From assembly GCF_032586235.1 (NCBI RefSeq), contig NZ_JAWHTD010000008.1:1-64000 (forward strand): a stretch of DNA of 64,000 bases, written 5' to 3'. Shown piece after piece: positions 48,619 through 57,133 of this stretch. Source of the stretch: Aestuariicoccus sp032586235 (GTDB taxonomy: Bacteria > Pseudomonadota > Alphaproteobacteria > Rhodobacterales > Rhodobacteraceae). Numbering within the stretch: the first letter of the stretch is position 1; each line of letters starts with the position of its first letter. The position numbers and the translations under genes are program-made. Below the pieces are notes generated by a model. It was not told the origin of the DNA and ran no database searches. It worked only from the letters and a program-made list of their open reading frames with translations.

Positions 48619-49563
48619 TCAGCGCGACACAGTCACCTCATAGCCGCGTTCCTCAGGCTCGTCGTCGACCAGCACCTGCGGAAAGCCCTCGGCCAGCACG
48701 CTCTGCCCCGAGGCCTCCTCCAGCCGCTCGATCATCCGGTCCGACTGCGCCCGCGCGCCGTAACGGCGCTGCCCGTCCTGCATCATCGCGATGATCTGCG
48801 GCGACAGCTCCAGCGGCACGCCGTGATCCTCGGCCAGCTGCTGAAAAAGACCGATGTCCTTGAGTACAAGGTCCATGCTGAAATCCACGTCGCGCGATCC
48901 CGACAGGATCAGCTGGCTCTCGGTCTCGTGCACGAAGGAATTTCCCGACGAGATGCGGATCGCCTCATAGGTCGTGGCCATGTCCATGCCCGCCGCCTTC
49001 ATCGTGGTCAGCGCCTCGCAGAGCGTCAGCAGATTGGCGTTGGCAAGGTAATTGGTCATCACCTTCAGCGTCGAGGCCGTGCCGATCGCCCCGGTGTGCA
49101 GCACCCGCCGCCCCAGCAGCGTGAGCAACGGCAGCACCGTCTCGAAGCCGGCCCGCTCGCCGCCCGCAAAAATGCTGATATTGCCCGTCGCCGCCCGGTG
49201 GCAGCCGCCCGACACCGGGCATTCCATCGCCACCGCCCCGGTGGCCGCGACCCGTGCGGCCTGATCGACGATGGCCTTGGGATCGGTGGTCGACATCTCG
49301 ATCCAGATCTTGCCCGGACCCATCTCGGGCAGCATCTCGGCCAGCACGGCCTCTGACGCAGCCGGGCTCGGCAGGCTGGTGATCACCACGTCGCAGTCGC
49401 GCATCAGCTGCGCCGCGCCCGCGCCCGCCGCCGCCCCGCGCGCCACGAACTCCGCGACCGGCGCGGGGTCCAGATCGAAGACGCTCAACGCGACGCCATT
49501 GCGCAAAAGCGACCCCGCCAGCTTGGCGCCCACCGCGCCCAATCCCACGAATCCAACCTGCAT
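48619..49563 (-). CDS. 3-hydroxyisobutyrate dehydrogenase-family oxidoreductase
   Basis: 314 residues from ATG 49563 (MQVGFVGLGAVG). NAD(P)-binding Rossmann fold at the N-terminus, GLGAVGAKLAGSLLRNG. The substrate loop is ECPVSGGCHRAATGN, and the catalytic lysine helix LKVMTNYLANANLL is near 165-178. Members act on beta-hydroxy acids such as 3-hydroxyisobutyrate or tartronate semialdehyde. The exact substrate is not readable. A palindromic repeat lies between it and the aldo/keto reductase gene. Confidence 0.88.
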   Translation of the reverse strand: MQVGFVGLGAVGAKLAGSLLRNGVALSVFDLDPAPVAEFVARGAAAGAGAAQLMRDCDVVITSLPSPAASEAVLAEMLPEMGPGKIWIEMSTTDPKAIVDQAARVAATGAVAMECPVSGGCHRAATGNISIFAGGERAGFETVLPLLTLLGRRVLHTGAIGTASTLKVMTNYLANANLLTLCEALTTMKAAGMDMATTYEAIRISSGNSFVHETESQLILSGSRDVDFSMDLVLKDIGLFQQLAEDHGVPLELSPQIIAMMQDGQRRYGARAQSDRMIERLEEASGQSVLAEGFPQVLVDDEPEERGYEVTVSR

Positions 49564-49639
49564 GCCCTGCCTTTCCTCATTCACCGTACGCACCCTGCGG
49601 CCGCCGCCGCCGCCCGTCGCCTTCAAAAGCGACACCCCC

Positions 49640-49689
49640 TATCTTCATCGATCCATAAATATCCCGGGGGTTTGGGGGCTGGCCCCCAA
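49640..49689. repeat. intergenic palindromic repeat with ATATCCC box
   Basis: TTGGGGGC and GCCCCCAA form a perfect 8-bp stem around TG at 49672-49689, preceded by ATCCATAAATATCCCGGGGG. This mirrors a CCCGGGATATTTATGG-type element seen often in Roseobacter-group gaps. It sits downstream of the aldo/keto reductase gene on the minus strand. Confidence 0.55.
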
Positions 49690-49753
49690 TCCGGCCTCTA
49701 GGCTCGGGCTTCCCTGCACAGAACAAGCGCCCGCACCCCCCGCCAGAACGGGG

Positions 49754-50797
49754 TCAATACGGCATCGGATGTGCCTTGTGCTCCGCGTCCAGCCGCTCCA
49801 GCAACTCCTCGCTCAGCACCACCTCCGCCGCACCCAGCAGATGGTCGAGCTGGGCCAGGGTCGTCGCGCCGAAGATAGACGAGGTCACGAAAGGCCGCCG
49901 CGCCGACCACGCCAGCGCCATCTGCACCGGGTCGAGGCCAAAGTCCCGCGCCACCCCGAGATAGGCGTCGACCGCGCCGAAAACCCTTTCGGACTTACGG
50001 CCCCCTAGGTTGCCGTTGATCGACATGCGCGAGCCATCGGGCACCGCGCCGCCCTGGTATTTGCCGGTCAGCAGCCCCGCCGCCAGCGGCGAGAACGGCA
50101 AAAGCCCGACATCCTCGTTCACCATCAGCTCTGCCAGGTCCGTGTCGGCCATCCGGCAGAGCAACGAATATTCGTTCTGGATCGAGGCCACCCGCAGCCC
50201 GCCGGTCTCTTCGGCGACGCGCAGCCACATCGCCGTGCCCCAGGCGCTCTCGTTCGAGAGCCCGAAGGCGCGGATCGTCCCCCGCTCGACCTCGCGCGAC
50301 AGCGCGCCCAGCGCATCGTGCATGTGCTGCACGGTCTCGGCGCGGTTCTGGCCGGACGGATCGTAGCGCCAGTTCTGCCGGAACATATAACTGCCACGGT
50401 TGGGCCAGTGAAACTGGTAGAGGTCGATCACATCGGTCCGCAGCCGCTTCAGCGAGCCCTCGACCGCCTGCGGGATCGTCTCGGCGGTGATGCCGATACC
50501 GTCGCGCACATGTCCCAGCCCCTTGCCGGAATGCTTGGTCGCCAGCACCCAGGCGTCGCGCCGCCCGGTGCGGGCGAACCACTCGCCGACGATCTCTTCG
50601 CTCCGGCCCTGGGTTTCGGCGCTCACAGGGTTGACCGGATACATCTCGGCGGTGTCGAGCATGTTGATCCCGGCCTCCAGCGCCCGGTCCATCTGCGCAT
50701 GGGCGTCGGCAGGGTCCGTCTGCGTGCCATAGGTCATGGTGCCCAGGCAAAGCTCGGATACCTCGATCCCCGTGCGTCCCAGCGGATTGCGTTTCAT
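49754..50797 (-). CDS. aldo/keto reductase (Tas-like, NADP(H)-dependent)
   Basis: 347 residues from ATG 50797. The (beta/alpha)8 fold shows the catalytic set: D and Y in MLDTAEMYPVNP, K in LATKHSGKG and H in YQFHWPN. The cofactor site is near LLPFSPLAAGLLTGKYQGG. The YPVNP sequence and length fit the Tas subgroup of aldo/keto reductases, whose natural substrates are unknown. The 281-bp gap upstream (50798-51078) holds no gene I can support. Confidence 0.88.
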   Translation of the reverse strand: MKRNPLGRTGIEVSELCLGTMTYGTQTDPADAHAQMDRALEAGINMLDTAEMYPVNPVSAETQGRSEEIVGEWFARTGRRDAWVLATKHSGKGLGHVRDGIGITAETIPQAVEGSLKRLRTDVIDLYQFHWPNRGSYMFRQNWRYDPSGQNRAETVQHMHDALGALSREVERGTIRAFGLSNESAWGTAMWLRVAEETGGLRVASIQNEYSLLCRMADTDLAELMVNEDVGLLPFSPLAAGLLTGKYQGGAVPDGSRMSINGNLGGRKSERVFGAVDAYLGVARDFGLDPVQMALAWSARRPFVTSSIFGATTLAQLDHLLGAAEVVLSEELLERLDAEHKAHPMPY

Positions 50798-51078
50798 GGC
50801 CTGATCTCCTGTCCCTGAATTCCGGCGCACCTTAGGGTCTGGGCCCGTCGATTCCACCCCCTCGGCACCGAAAAATGCGCGAGATCAGCGGTTTGCATGG
50901 CAACGACACGAAAGGTGCGCATCCCCGCGGCATTCCCGCACAACTCTGAAATGTGGCTGCATTTTCGCTTCTCGATATGAGTGCGCCCCGCGGTATGTTC
51001 CCTGTCCCGTCCCCGAGACACACCAACCGGACCGTGCGCGCCACTGCTTCGAAGGGGCGGACCGCATTCGGTCGGCGC

Positions 51079-52176
51079 TCAGCCTTCCGGCGCCAGGCGC
51101 TGGCCGATGTCGCTTTGGGCCACGGCGACCGATTTCAGCACCGCGAAACAGGGCTTGCCCGGCGCCAGCCCCAGCGCATCGGCGCTGCGCCGCGTGACCC
51201 GCGCCAACAGCCGGTCGCCGCCCGCCTGCAACTGCACGATCACCCCCGGCCCATGCCCGCGCCTGAGCGCCAGAACCGTGACCGGCAGGATATTGAGCGC
51301 CGAGATCGCGCGCGGCCGCTCGGTTGCCAGGATCACGTCCTGCGCCAGGATCCGCACCCTGAGGGCCGTGCCCACCGCCGCCTCGATCTCCGGCAGGCAG
51401 AGCCGCCCGCCCGAAACCGCAAGCTCGGTCACCCCGTCGCCGGCCTGGGCGGCGACGCGCGCGGGCAGCACAGCGCCCGCGTCGCGCACTCCCAGAACCC
51501 GCACCATCGACGGGTCCGACAGCAGATCCTCCGCCGCACCCGCGCGGAACACCCGGCCGTCCTCCAGCACGACCACATGGGTCGCCAGCCGGGCGACCTC
51601 GGCCATGTTGTGGCTGACATAGAGGATCGGCAGGCCCGTCTCGCTGCGCAGCCGCTCGAGATAGGGCAGGATTTCGGCCTTGCGCGCGGCATCGAGCGCC
51701 GCCAGCGGCTCGTCCATCAAGAGCATATCCGGGTCCGACAAAAGCGCCCGCCCGATCGCCACCCGCTGCGCCTCGCCGCCCGAGAGCGCGCCGGGCCGGC
51801 GCGCCAGCAGCGGCGCGATGCCCAGCAAATCGACCACCCGGTCCAGATCGCCGCCCCTGCGGCCGGTGACGCGGCGGGCGTAGAGCAGGTTGTCGCGCAC
51901 ACTCAGATGCGGGAAGAGACGGCCTTCCTGGAACACATAGCCCAGCCGCCGCTGCGGCACCGGCACGTCGATGCCGGCCCCGGCGTCGAAAAGCACACGG
52001 CCCCCCACCGCGATCCGGCCCGCGTCGGGCCGCACCAGCCCCGCGACCGCCTTGACCAAGCTGGTCTTGCCCGACCCCGAACGCCCGAAAAGCACCGTCA
52101 CACCGGCAGGCGCGTCAAACCCGACGTCCAGATCGAACGCCCCCAACCGGGCGCGTATCTGCACCGACAGCGTCAC
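51079..52176 (-). CDS. modC: molybdate ABC transporter ATP-binding protein ModC
   Basis: 365 residues from GTG 52176. Walker A GRSGSGKTS, the signature LSGGEAQRV and Walker B MLLMDEPLAALD are in normal order. A C-terminal molybdate-binding TOBE (mop) region is at about 290-355 (SALNILPVTVLALRR). ModC powers molybdate import. It lies 76 bp after modB. The molybdenum is needed, among others, by SoxC. Confidence 0.94.
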   Translation of the reverse strand: MTLSVQIRARLGAFDLDVGFDAPAGVTVLFGRSGSGKTSLVKAVAGLVRPDAGRIAVGGRVLFDAGAGIDVPVPQRRLGYVFQEGRLFPHLSVRDNLLYARRVTGRRGGDLDRVVDLLGIAPLLARRPGALSGGEAQRVAIGRALLSDPDMLLMDEPLAALDAARKAEILPYLERLRSETGLPILYVSHNMAEVARLATHVVVLEDGRVFRAGAAEDLLSDPSMVRVLGVRDAGAVLPARVAAQAGDGVTELAVSGGRLCLPEIEAAVGTALRVRILAQDVILATERPRAISALNILPVTVLALRRGHGPGVIVQLQAGGDRLLARVTRRSADALGLAPGKPCFAVLKSVAVAQSDIGQRLAPEG

Positions 52177-52252
52177 GCCGCGCGCCCCGTAGGGTGTGCG
52201 GTTCCGCGGCCCCGCCGCGGGTTCGCGCACCGCGCCCGAAACACCCAACCCC

Positions 52253-52948
52253 TCATCGCGCCGCGATCCGCGCCGCGATCCGGCGGGCCAGCCACTCCGA
52301 CATAAACAGCGCCGCCATCGCCACCGCCACCGACAAAAGCACCAGCCGGAAGGCCGCGCTTTCGCCGCCCGGCACCTGCAGGAAGGCATAGATGGCCGAG
52401 GGGATCGTCCGCGTCTCGCCGGGGATGTTCGACACAAAGGTGATCGTCGCGCCGAATTCGCCCATCGCCTTGGCGAAGGCCAGCACCGCCCCCGCCAGCA
52501 CCCCCGGCGCGATCAGCGGCAGCGTCACCGTCCGGAACACCGTCAGCCGCGACGCGCCGAGGGTCGAGGCCGCCTCCTCGAGCTTGGGATCGACCGCCTC
52601 GATCGCCAGCCGCATCGCCCGCACCATCAGCGGAAAAGCCATGATCGCCGCCGCCAGCGCCGCCCCGGTCCAGCGGAACGCCAGCGTCACCCCAAAGACC
52701 CGGTCCAGGAACCCGCCCACCGGCCCCTGCAGCCCGAAGGTCAGCAGCAGCAGATAGCCCGTCACCACCGGCGGCAGGATCAGCGGCAGATGCACCACGC
52801 CATTGAGCAGCTGCCGCCCCCAGAACCGCCCGCGCGCCAGCGCCAGCGCCGTCGCCAGCCCCACGGGCAGGCTCAGCACGGTGGCCCAGAAGGCCACCTT
52901 CAGCGACAGCGCGACCGCCTGCCATTCCTCGGGTCCAAAGCGTTCCAT
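52253..52948 (-). CDS. modB: molybdate ABC transporter permease ModB
   Basis: 231 residues with five predicted membrane helices. The cytoplasmic loop EEAASTLGASRLTVFRTVTL with the EAA motif couples it to ModC. It belongs to the molybdate-type permease family. It lies 81 bp after modA and 76 bp before modC. Confidence 0.94.
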   Translation of the reverse strand: MERFGPEEWQAVALSLKVAFWATVLSLPVGLATALALARGRFWGRQLLNGVVHLPLILPPVVTGYLLLLTFGLQGPVGGFLDRVFGVTLAFRWTGAALAAAIMAFPLMVRAMRLAIEAVDPKLEEAASTLGASRLTVFRTVTLPLIAPGVLAGAVLAFAKAMGEFGATITFVSNIPGETRTIPSAIYAFLQVPGGESAAFRLVLLSVAVAMAALFMSEWLARRIAARIAAR

Positions 52949-53029
52949 CCGTCACCGCTTACCCCAGTCGGGCGGCGCAACAAAGCCTCGTTTTGCCCTT
53001 TCGATACAATCGCATGACGGGCCGGGCGC

Positions 53030-53770
53030 TCAGGGCGGCGGGGCAAAGCCGTGCCGCGCCAGAATGGCGCGGGCCGCATCGCCCTGCATCCAGTCGAGAA
53101 AGGCCGCCGCCGCGCCGGGATGGCGCGCGGCGGTGGTGACCGCCCCGGGATAGGCGATGGGCGGATGGCTGCCTTGCGGGAAGGCCGCCACGACCCGCAC
53201 CCGCGGCTCGGCCAGGGCGTCGGTGGCATAGACCACGCCGTAAGGCGCCTCGCCCAGCGCCACCAGCGCCAGCGCGGCGCGCACGTTGTCCGTCTCGGCC
53301 AGCCGCAGGCGGAGCGGCTCCCAAAGCCCCAGCGCGGTCAGCGCCGCGCGGCCGTAGATGCCTGCGGGCACCGCCTCGGTCAGGGCCATGGCCAGCCGCC
53401 CCTCGCCCAGCCGCTCGGGCAGATCCGTCAGGGCCAGGTCCCCGCCCCCCGCCTGCCCCACCAGCACCAGGCTGTTGCCCATCAAGGTGCGCCGCGTGGC
53501 CGGGTCCACCGCGCCCTGCGCCTCGGCCCAGTCCATCCAGTCGGGGCTGGCCGAAAGATACACATCCGCCGGCGCCCCCTGCACGATCTGACGCGCCAGG
53601 ACCGAGCTTCCCGCCGCCACGATCACCAGCTCGTTCCCGCTGTCGCCCGTCCAGGCCTCGCCCGCGTCCTCCAGCACGTCGCCAAGACTGGCAGCGGCGA
53701 AGACGGTGACACGCTCCGCCGCCAGCGGAGAGGCGAGACAGCACAGGAAGGCGAGGATCAGCGCGCGCAT
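53030..53770 (-). CDS. modA: molybdate-binding periplasmic protein ModA
   Basis: 246 residues from ATG 53770 (GGAG upstream). A signal peptide (about 1-18) is followed by FAAASLGDVLEDAGEAW and VIVAAGSSVLARQIVQGAPA, the conserved start of the molybdate-binding fold. The serines of these segments and the YGVVYATDA stretch further on form the usual oxyanion pocket. It heads modABC on the minus strand and diverges from imuA. No ModE-type operator was recognised. Confidence 0.93.
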   Translation of the reverse strand: MRALILAFLCCLASPLAAERVTVFAAASLGDVLEDAGEAWTGDSGNELVIVAAGSSVLARQIVQGAPADVYLSASPDWMDWAEAQGAVDPATRRTLMGNSLVLVGQAGGGDLALTDLPERLGEGRLAMALTEAVPAGIYGRAALTALGLWEPLRLRLAETDNVRAALALVALGEAPYGVVYATDALAEPRVRVVAAFPQGSHPPIAYPGAVTTAARHPGAAAAFLDWMQGDAARAILARHGFAPPP

Positions 53771-53854
53771 GGGGCTCCGGCTGGGTTGTTCAGGGCGCAG
53801 AATGGCCGCCCCGGCCGGGCTCGGCAAGGGGCATCGGACAGAGGAATCACTTGA

Positions 53855-53869
53855 GAACAAAAACAGAAC
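53855..53869 (+). promoter_or_regulatory. SOS box (LexA operator) of imuA
   Basis: GAACAAAAACAGAAC is the exact alphaproteobacterial LexA pattern GAAC-N7-GAAC. It lies 16 bp upstream of the imuA start codon, so binding of LexA would block imuA transcription or initiation until DNA damage. Confidence 0.8.
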
Positions 53870-53885
53870 ATATATCCTTATCCCT

Positions 53886-54503
53886 ATGCCTGCCGCCGCC
53901 ACCCTCAGCCGCCGTCCGCACGACCCGCCCCCCGCGCTCACGCTCTGGGGCGAGGTCCGGCTGCCGCTGGCCCGGGTGCACGAGCTTTGCGGCCGGGCTC
54001 GGCGCACGCTGGCGCTGCGGCTGGCCGCCGCCGGCGGCGGGCCGGTGTTCTGGATCGGGCGCGACTGGGGGGGCGACCCGCTCAATCCCGACGGCATGGC
54101 GGCGCTGATGCCCCCCGGCGCGGTGACCTTCGTGACCCCCCGCCGGCCCGAGGACATTCTGTGGTGCATGGAAGAGGCGCTGCGCGCCGGATGCGTGCCC
54201 GTGGTGGTGGCCGATCTGCCCGAACCGCCGCCGCTGACCCCGGTGCGCCGCCTGCACCTTGCCGCCGAGGCCGGGGCGGGCCATGGGATGTGCCGTCCGC
54301 TGGGGCTGTTGCTGACCCCCGGCGCGGGCGGCGCCCCCGGGGTCGAGACGCGCTGGCAGATGGACCCGGCCCACACCCCCGGCCGGCAGGCCTGGCGGCT
54401 GACACGGCTGCGCGCCCGCATGTCCCCGCCCGCCACCTGGCATCTGCAGGACGACAGGCTGCATCCCGAGGCCGCCGAGGCCGGACAGACGGAGAGTGCC
54501 TGA
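53886..54503 (+). CDS. imuA: ImuA-family SOS mutagenesis protein
   Basis: 205 residues from ATG 53886. ImuA is a RecA-like accessory of the ImuA-ImuB-DnaE2 damage-tolerance mutasome. Typical features are LARVHELCGRARRTLALRLA, VFWIGRDWGGDPLNPDGMAA, FVTPRRPEDILWCMEEALRA, VPVVVADLPEPPPLTPVRRL and LGLLLTPG. A LexA box lies just upstream. Normally imuB follows directly; here the gene is followed by a copy of the 180-bp repeat and no imuB or dnaE2. Loss of the rest of the operon by rearrangement is likely. Confidence 0.85.
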   Translation: MPAAATLSRRPHDPPPALTLWGEVRLPLARVHELCGRARRTLALRLAAAGGGPVFWIGRDWGGDPLNPDGMAALMPPGAVTFVTPRRPEDILWCMEEALRAGCVPVVVADLPEPPPLTPVRRLHLAAEAGAGHGMCRPLGLLLTPGAGGAPGVETRWQMDPAHTPGRQAWRLTRLRARMSPPATWHLQDDRLHPEAAEAGQTESA

Positions 54504-54539
54504 GCAGGGGTTCGGAAAGGTTTGGCGGCGCATCACAAG

Positions 54540-54712
54540 CCGCGACCAGCGCCTGCCCGTGGGGTGGCGCTGCGACAGCTGGTCTGTGCGCTTTATCTTT
54601 GCCAAGTCATCGCTTCGAATAATCGGCGCGCCCACGTCGCCAAAGCGCCAGCCCGACGGGACGGGCAGGCGCTGGTCGCGGCGGCCTGCGGCCTTGATTC
54701 CGCGAATTGGGG
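54540..54712 (-). repeat. dispersed ~180-bp repeat, copy C, with perfect terminal inverted repeat
   Basis: Reverse-strand copy of the repeats at 9351 and 30961. CCGCGACCAGCGCCTGCCCG at 54540-54559 is repeated exactly as its reverse complement at 54662-54681. A one-sided extension continues to about 54712. It lies between the convergent ends of imuA and cobC. There is no room for a transposase. Confidence 0.85.
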
Positions 54713-54757
54713 GCAAAGAGGGATCGCCTTCAGACGGCGACCACACCCGGCCAAATC

Positions 54758-55261
54758 TCAGACCCGCACAATTCCTCCGAACGGCGGCTGGTGTTCCCAG
54801 CCATCCGCATCGCCCCGCGCCGCCAGCGCGGCCTTGATGACACCCGAATGTGTGACCACCAGCGTCCCCGGCGGCAGCGCGGCCAACCCCGCGCGCACCC
54901 GCGTCAGCAACTGGGCCACGCTCTCGCCGCCGTGTCCGCGATAGCCCATGAAATCGGCGGCCCAGCCGTCGAGCTCGGCCCGCGGCAGTTCGGACCAGAG
55001 CCGCCCTTCCCAGGCGCCGAAATCCATCTCGATACAGGCCTCCGACACGTCCAGTTCCGCGCCCTGCCGCGACGCGATCCGCTCGGCCAGCCTGCGGCAG
55101 CGGTAGAGCGGCGAGGTGACGATGCGCCCGACCGGCGGCAGCGAAGCCAGCACCGCCTCGGCCTCGGTCTCGAAACTGCCCGCCAGCGGCAGATCCGTGC
55201 GCCCGTAGCACGTGCCCGGCGTCACGTCGGGCGTGGTATGCCGCACCAGCGTCAGAGCCAC
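54758..55261 (-). CDS. cobC: histidine phosphatase family protein, likely alpha-ribazole phosphatase CobC
   Basis: 167 residues from GTG 55261, overlapping cobS by 10 bp. The phosphatase signature LVRHTTP carries the phospho-acceptor histidine, and the second histidine is in TLVVTHSGV. Position after cobS and cobT in a B12 nucleotide-loop gene set argues for CobC, which dephosphorylates alpha-ribazole phosphate. Family members act on many phosphates, so the substrate rests on context. Confidence 0.83.
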   Translation of the reverse strand: MALTLVRHTTPDVTPGTCYGRTDLPLAGSFETEAEAVLASLPPVGRIVTSPLYRCRRLAERIASRQGAELDVSEACIEMDFGAWEGRLWSELPRAELDGWAADFMGYRGHGGESVAQLLTRVRAGLAALPPGTLVVTHSGVIKAALAARGDADGWEHQPPFGGIVRV

Positions 55262-56019
55262 GCAACCGCCCCGAGGTAGACGCCCAGCTCGCCCAGGATC
55301 ATCGTCGCGCCGAGGCAATCACCGGTATAGCCGCCCAGCTTGCGCAGGATCAGCGCGCGGAAGACCTGGGCGATCGCGATCGACACGAGGATGGCGAAAA
55401 AGGCCGCGCCGATGCCGAAGCCCAGCATCATCGCCAACAGGATCGCCAGGGACGTGCCCAAGGCCACGCGGTAGCCGTCGGCGGTGACCGTGGGGGCGAC
55501 GAATTTCGCGCCCTTGTCGCGGGCATAGCCCGTCGTCGCAATCACATGCACCGACGCCATCCGGCCCAGCCCGTGCCCGGCCACCAGCAGGGCCGCCGCC
55601 GTGCCCGGCGGCAGCGTCGACAGCAGCGCCACCTTCAGCGCCAAAGCCGTGCCCAGCGCCACCGCGCCATAGGTGCCGATGCGGCTGTCGCGCATGATCT
55701 CCATCGCGCGTTCGGCGGTCAGCCCGCCGCCCAGCCCGTCGGCGGCATCCGCCAGCCCGTCCTCGTGAAAGGCCCCGGTGGCCAGCAGGGTCGCCGCCAG
55801 CGACAGCAGCACCGCCGCAGTGGCCGGCAGCCAGAGCGCCGCAAGCCAAAGCACTGCCCCGCCGATCGCGCCAATGAGGCAGCCGACCAGCGGGTAGTAT
55901 TTCGTCGCGCGGATCAGCAGATCGTCGGAAAACGGCAGGTCGCGCGGCACCGGCAGGCGGGTCAGGAACTGCACCGCCAACAGCAAAAGGTTCAGCTCGA
56001 TCCTCAGAGAGTCCTTCAT
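55252..56019 (-). CDS. cobS: adenosylcobinamide-GDP ribazoletransferase CobS
   Basis: 255 residues, a membrane protein with about five helices. It joins adenosylcobinamide-GDP to alpha-ribazole to make adenosylcobalamin. The motif FHEDGLADAADGLGGG with its aspartate pairs binds metal. It overlaps cobT by 4 bp and cobC by 10 bp, forming a tight operon. No cobalamin riboswitch was recognised upstream. Confidence 0.94.
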   Translation of the reverse strand: MKDSLRIELNLLLLAVQFLTRLPVPRDLPFSDDLLIRATKYYPLVGCLIGAIGGAVLWLAALWLPATAAVLLSLAATLLATGAFHEDGLADAADGLGGGLTAERAMEIMRDSRIGTYGAVALGTALALKVALLSTLPPGTAAALLVAGHGLGRMASVHVIATTGYARDKGAKFVAPTVTADGYRVALGTSLAILLAMMLGFGIGAAFFAILVSIAIAQVFRALILRKLGGYTGDCLGATMILGELGVYLGAVAWL

Positions 56020-57029
56020 ACCGGCCCCGAGACCCCGGCGTCGTCAAAGCTCGCCATGCCGTTGAGCATGTCCACCGCCGCGCGCAGCAGCGGCCAGGCC
56101 AGCGCCGCGCCGGTGCCCTCGCCCAGCCGCATGTCGAGGTCGAGCAAGGGGCGCGCCTCCAGCGCCTCGGTCATGGCGCGGTGGCCGGGCTCGGCCGAGG
56201 CATGGGCAAAGACCATCGCCGCGCGCGCCGCCGGTTCCATGGCGCAGGCCAGCAGGGCGGCGGCGGTGACGATGAAGCCGTCGACGATCACCACCTGCCG
56301 GCGCGACGCCGCCCCGATCATGGCACCGGCCATCATGGCGATCTCGAATCCGCCGTAGTGGCGCAGGGTGTTCAAAGCATCGAGGTCGCCGGTCCGCGCC
56401 GCCGCCCGTTCCAGAACCGCGCGTTTGCGCGCCAGCCCCGCATCGTCCAGCCCGGTGCCCCGACCCACCAGATCGGCCACCGGGCGGCCCAGCATCTTGT
56501 GCGCGATCAGCACGGCAGATGACGTGTTGCCGATCCCCATCTCGCCGAAGGCGAGCGCATCGGCCGTGCTGGCTGTTGCCAGTGCGCCGCCCGTCGCCAG
56601 CGCCTGATCCACTTGCACTTGGGTCATCGCCGGACCGCCGAGGAAACTGGCGGTGCCCTCGGCCACGGGCCGGTCCAGAATGCCCTCCATCCCGAAGACC
56701 CCGCCCTTGACCCCCGCGTTCACCACATGCAGACCCAGCCCCAGCGACCGCGCAAAGACGCAGGCGGCGGCCCCGCCGGCGGCGAAGTTCAGCACCATCT
56801 GCCGCGTCACCTCTTGCGGATAGGCCGACACGCCTTCGGCGGCGATGCCGTGATCGGCGGCGAATAGCATCAGCTCGCAGCTTTCCATGCGCGGGCTCAG
56901 CGTGCCCTGCAGCCGCGCGATGCTTGCGGCCAGATCCTCGATCCGGCCAAGCGCGCCCTGCGGCTTGGTCTTGAGGTCGATCTTGCGCCGCAGCGCGGCT
57001 TCGAAATCGGGCGGTGTCGCGTCTTTCAT
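56016..57029 (-). CDS. cobT: nicotinate-nucleotide--dimethylbenzimidazole phosphoribosyltransferase CobT
   Basis: 337 residues. It makes alpha-ribazole 5'-phosphate, the lower ligand precursor of B12. Typical features are MEGILDRPVAEGTASFLGGP, FGEMGIGNTSSAVLIAH and RLGEGTGAALAWPLL, where the catalytic glutamate lies in the last. It is the first gene of cobT-cobS-cobC and diverges from alr. Symbols cobT and cobU are both used for this gene. Confidence 0.94.
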   Translation of the reverse strand: MKDATPPDFEAALRRKIDLKTKPQGALGRIEDLAASIARLQGTLSPRMESCELMLFAADHGIAAEGVSAYPQEVTRQMVLNFAAGGAAACVFARSLGLGLHVVNAGVKGGVFGMEGILDRPVAEGTASFLGGPAMTQVQVDQALATGGALATASTADALAFGEMGIGNTSSAVLIAHKMLGRPVADLVGRGTGLDDAGLARKRAVLERAAARTGDLDALNTLRHYGGFEIAMMAGAMIGAASRRQVVIVDGFIVTAAALLACAMEPAARAAMVFAHASAEPGHRAMTEALEARPLLDLDMRLGEGTGAALAWPLLRAAVDMLNGMASFDDAGVSGPV

Positions 57030-57133
57030 GCCTCAGCAGTAGCCGCGCCCAACGCCCCGCTCAACCGCTCATCCGGGGCGCGCGCGCTTTTTCGTCTTGA
57101 CCCTGCGGGCCATCGGGTGAAACACCCCTGCCC

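Noticed and set aside
57030..57133. Possible cobalamin riboswitch before cobT
   Set aside because: The gap is only 104 bp and has no B12-box-like sequence.
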